From positions 5,937-69,936 of the forward strand of contig CAYXZW010000011.1 in assembly GCA_964469905.1 (NCBI GenBank): a stretch of 64,000 bases of DNA. The letters are read 5' to 3'. This document shows, one piece after another, positions 61,918 to 64,000 of this stretch. The DNA comes from MVRV01 sp964469905. GTDB lineage: Bacteria > Desulfobacterota > Syntrophia > Syntrophales > Smithellaceae. The notes under the pieces were generated by a model that saw only the letters and a program-made list of their open reading frames with translations, was not told the DNA's origin and ran no database searches. The first letter of the stretch is position 1, and every line of letters starts with the position of its first letter. The translations under genes and the position numbers were made by a program.

Positions 61918-62349
61918 ATGAAAACACCGGATCATTATATTGGAAAGCAAATCAAAACTGATGCAGACACTTTACCTGTGAAAGTTATCAATAAAGATAC
62001 GGACAATAAAATTGTTTATTGCCAAAGGTATGAACCCCTAGAAATAGGCGGTGAAGAGCATAGATTGTTTTTTGAAGCCGGTGCAGCAGCTTATGAAATA
62101 TATGTGATTTGCTGCGACAATAAGATCGACATCATCAACTACAGAATTGAGCAACTGCAATGTTGTCATCATTCTTACGCACCCAATGCTGCTCCGGCAT
62201 GGATTTTCCCCGAAGGCGCGATGTTCGATATAGAATGGGAAGAAATAATTCCATCCGTGCGTAAACGAATGTTGAAGTTTTTGGATTCTTTTCCAGCTAA
62301 ACCCAAGAAAAGATCCGTTAAGTGGACAACAAAAGCTTCAAAGGGATAA
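61918..62349 (+). CDS. Hypothetical element protein
   Basis: 143 residues, no family recognised. It begins MKTPDHYIGKQIKTDADTLP and is beta-rich in the first 90 residues (KIVYCQRYEPLEIGGEEHRL), with a Cys pair in VICCDNK and CCHHS later. The tail is strongly basic (PAKPKKRSVKWTTKASKG), which could contact nucleic acid. No signal peptide or membrane segment. A GGAGGAAAGAG stretch precedes the start. It is followed 58 bases later by another unrecognised gene on the same strand. Confidence 0.55.
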   Translation: MKTPDHYIGKQIKTDADTLPVKVINKDTDNKIVYCQRYEPLEIGGEEHRLFFEAGAAAYEIYVICCDNKIDIINYRIEQLQCCHHSYAPNAAPAWIFPEGAMFDIEWEEIIPSVRKRMLKFLDSFPAKPKKRSVKWTTKASKG

Positions 62350-62407
62350 GTATCTTTTTATCATATGGTACTGAGTCGATAAGCTTTATTAGTAAAAGCA
62401 GAAAGTC

Positions 62408-62959
62408 ATGGCTGTGATAAATAATACAATTTATTCTTTTATTCCAAATCATTTGGAAATTGAAGATTGGCCGGAATTGCGTGTGTTCCCCAACAGGGTT
62501 GTCTATATGAGCTTTGATGATAACAAATTAATAGCCGGTGTCAGTTCGTATGTTCCCGTTCTGGAGACATTGGAGCAAACAATTGGTCAATGGGAAATGA
62601 GATATACAAACGAGTTTAGCAATCAATGTTGGCTCACAATAATTTATTACTCTGCAAAGAAAGGCTACTGCGCCGAAAAGTACATACGGGGAGAACTTAA
62701 AGCTAAAACAGATGGGGATGCTGATTGGGAAGCATTTTTCACTCATGTAACAATGGTCGGTCTTCAGAAAGGTGAAAGATGCCGGTTCATAACTACGCAG
62801 GAAGATATACCGGCATTAATATTGCCGCAACATGATGAAACAAAGACAAGAGACGCTGATAAAGATGATTGGGCAATATTTAATTTAACAGAACCTATAC
62901 TTCAAAAGTATACAGAAAAAGCAGCTCAAGAAAGGCAAAATAAACGTAAGAAGAGATAA
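62408..62959 (+). CDS. Hypothetical element protein
   Basis: 183 residues, no family recognised. It starts MAVINNTIYSFIPNHLEIED and contains acidic and aromatic stretches (DADWEAFFTHVTMVGLQKGE) and a very basic coil at the end (EKAAQERQNKRKKR). No membrane segment. The start has only a weak ribosome binding site. Palindrome copy 3 lies 36 bases after its stop and separates it from the next gene. Confidence 0.55.
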   Translation: MAVINNTIYSFIPNHLEIEDWPELRVFPNRVVYMSFDDNKLIAGVSSYVPVLETLEQTIGQWEMRYTNEFSNQCWLTIIYYSAKKGYCAEKYIRGELKAKTDGDADWEAFFTHVTMVGLQKGERCRFITTQEDIPALILPQHDETKTRDADKDDWAIFNLTEPILQKYTEKAAQERQNKRKKR

Positions 62960-62994
62960 TGTCGCAGGTATTAAACATATATTTCCGGAAGGGC

Positions 62995-63014
62995 GTGTCC
63001 AAGTGCTTGGACAC
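62995..63014. promoter_or_regulatory. Palindrome copy 3 (GTGTCCAAGTGCTTGGACAC)
   Basis: Perfect 9-bp arms around a central TG. It lies 72 bases before the start codon at 63086, where an operator would be expected. Confidence 0.6.
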
Positions 63015-63085
63015 GGTAAATTGCATTGAAAAATTAGATAGCATGAAAGTATCCAGAGTGCGTGCAAAGCATAGGAGGTATTAGA

Positions 63086-63724
63086 ATGTGGGAAGCAACA
63101 ATAAACAGAAGAGATTTAATACGTAACTCATTAGTTCTCGCGTCATGTGCTGTAATTCCAATAAGTATAAATCATAAACCGAATACTGATGCCCTGGAGC
63201 GGCTCATCGCCGCAATAAGTCACCAATGTGCAATAAATGACACTTTGCTTACTGAAGAGGATATACAGGCCATGACATATGCCTTTAATAAAATCAAACC
63301 ACAGAATCATGTTGAATATGCGGTTGTCACTGCCTGTGCTTCCAGATATTTATATAACACTGGATTAATAGACGAATATGTTCGGAGAAAGAACGGTAAT
63401 ACTCCAGAGCTTTTCTATCACCCAGTATTCGATTTGGAGAAGCGATGTTTGCCAAACACCTATGGCATATTGTTTTTCCGAGATCAGGCAATATGTATTC
63501 TGCAGGAACTTACATCCACTGTCACGACAAAAGCTACAGCGTATTGGTCGGAACTCATAAAATGGAAATTAGGATTCGATGATTTTGTTAAAGTTGTTAT
63601 CGATAAATATAAAAAGGAGCTCGGCGCAAAGGGTCTGCAAGATACGTATAATTTCATTCGTACCTGTTCGCCGTATACGCCCTATTTCTGGAATTCGAAC
63701 ATAGTATCGAAATCTGGGCTTTAG
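63086..63724 (+). CDS. Predicted Tat-type lipoprotein of the element
   Basis: 212 residues from ATG 63086, six bases after AGGAGGT. The N-terminus MWEATINRRDLIRNSLVLAS has a twin arginine followed by a hydrophobic stretch and the lipobox LASC, so it may be a Tat-exported lipoprotein. The mature part is helical (LERLIAAISHQCAINDTLLT and on) without a recognised family. The third palindrome in its upstream region suggests it is regulated with the Rep gene. Function unknown. Confidence 0.6.
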   Translation: MWEATINRRDLIRNSLVLASCAVIPISINHKPNTDALERLIAAISHQCAINDTLLTEEDIQAMTYAFNKIKPQNHVEYAVVTACASRYLYNTGLIDEYVRRKNGNTPELFYHPVFDLEKRCLPNTYGILFFRDQAICILQELTSTVTTKATAYWSELIKWKLGFDDFVKVVIDKYKKELGAKGLQDTYNFIRTCSPYTPYFWNSNIVSKSGL

Positions 63725-63915
63725 CATTAGATAAATTATGATGTGTCATGGCCCATATTTGACTGATGGAAGAAGGACTATATTTGACAGAAAGTGTCCG
63801 GTTAGGTCTTGTCTTTCGATATTTGTTTCATCTACCTATACGTAACAAAATAAGTATTTACTATTGATATTATGATGTTACGTTGTGTTTAAGATTTCAC
63901 AAATTCCACTTCTCG

Positions 63916-64000
63916 TCAAGTATTATTTGGGTTGCCAGCCGTTCTTTGCATGATCACCTCCATGGCTTTATAGTAATCCCTCTGTACTTTCAGATTTGAT
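63916..64000 (-). CDS. Partial CDS, C-terminal end only
   Basis: Minus-strand frame open from the window edge, ending in a UGA at 63918-63916 after VQRDYYKAMEVIMQRTAGNP and NNT. The composition looks coding, but 27 residues are too few to assign a family. The 190 bases between this stop and the previous gene contain ATATTTGAC twice and a GTGTCCGG, with no gene. Confidence 0.35.
   Translation of the reverse strand, partial: SNLKVQRDYYKAMEVIMQRTAGNPNNT

Larger units (their letters stand above)
58654..64000. mobile_element. Left part of an element integrated in tRNA-Sec
   Basis: It begins at the tRNA-Sec 3' remnant and extends past the window end. From 58721 the DNA is strikingly AT-rich, and it holds a phage-type Rep gene, a zinc-ribbon gene typical of islands, a degraded Rep tail, repeated palindromes and unrecognised genes, with no host-like gene. 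The fragment orientation means the element lies to the right and the intact tRNA is at its far end. The integrase was not found and should lie beyond 64000. The right boundary and size are unknown. Confidence 0.75.

Noticed and set aside
1..64000. CRISPR arrays, rRNA, tmRNA, riboswitches of known classes
   Set aside because: No regularly spaced repeats and no rRNA or recognisable conserved riboswitch core were seen on either strand.

Overview
The window looks like the chromosome of an anaerobic deltaproteobacterium (Desulfobacterota, probably Syntrophales, close to Syntrophus or Smithella). This is inferred from content: a UGA-containing HesB-like selenoprotein, a YedF/DUF3343/LysR selenium locus, a tRNA-Sec remnant, phenylacetate-CoA ligase and CoA-transferase genes, and many hybrid sensor kinases with Geobacter/Syntrophus-like architectures. 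No rRNA or CRISPR array was seen.

Layout. 1-5663: the start of a flavodoxin-like reductase, a penicillin-acylase family enzyme, then a minus-strand selenium locus (LysR, yedF, DUF3343). Twenty-five bases after the last stop lies an unusual tRNA with a UCA anticodon, an 8/4 acceptor/T-stem and a U discriminator. 5818-7176: two orphan genes separated by an integron attC-like element. 7694-12770: tRNA-Ala(CGC), a PilT-type ATPase operon and a CoA-transferase. 12940-18223: a TPR protein, the HesB-like selenoprotein (Sec33), a transglutaminase-like protein, a QueG-like ferredoxin and an HD phosphohydrolase. 18233-23250: a TetR-ABC-HlyD export operon with a perfect palindrome at its head. 23472-29855: a hybrid kinase, a chemoreceptor, mpg, asd and ribF.

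30005-41655 is an 11.6-kb integrated element bounded by 58-bp direct repeats of the 3' half of tRNA-Leu(CAG). It carries a tyrosine integrase, an AlpA-like protein, a RepA-like helicase with a candidate iteron origin, a small-terminase-like HTH protein and cargo (a PDZ/CsgG-like exported protein, a lipoprotein, an HATPase plus STAS-like protein and a trypsin-like protease). It resembles a phage satellite or small genomic island without capsid genes.

41815-58548 returns to the host: an LEA-like lipoprotein, PaaK, and an NtrC-type regulator that is followed by tandem palindromes and a sigma-54 promoter driving a small chemosensory operon (receiver-like protein, CZB chemoreceptor, CheW). Three more large sensory proteins, an Fe-S protein and a STAS protein follow. 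At 58654-58720 only the 3' part of tRNA-Sec remains. It marks the left boundary of a second, AT-rich element that runs past the window end and carries a phage-type Rep protein, a degraded second Rep tail, three copies of a 20-bp palindrome and unrecognised cargo.

The strongest leads are the 8/4 opal tRNA beside the selenium operon, the Sec-containing HesB protein, the element using tRNA-Sec as its target, and the NtrC/sigma-54 control region.
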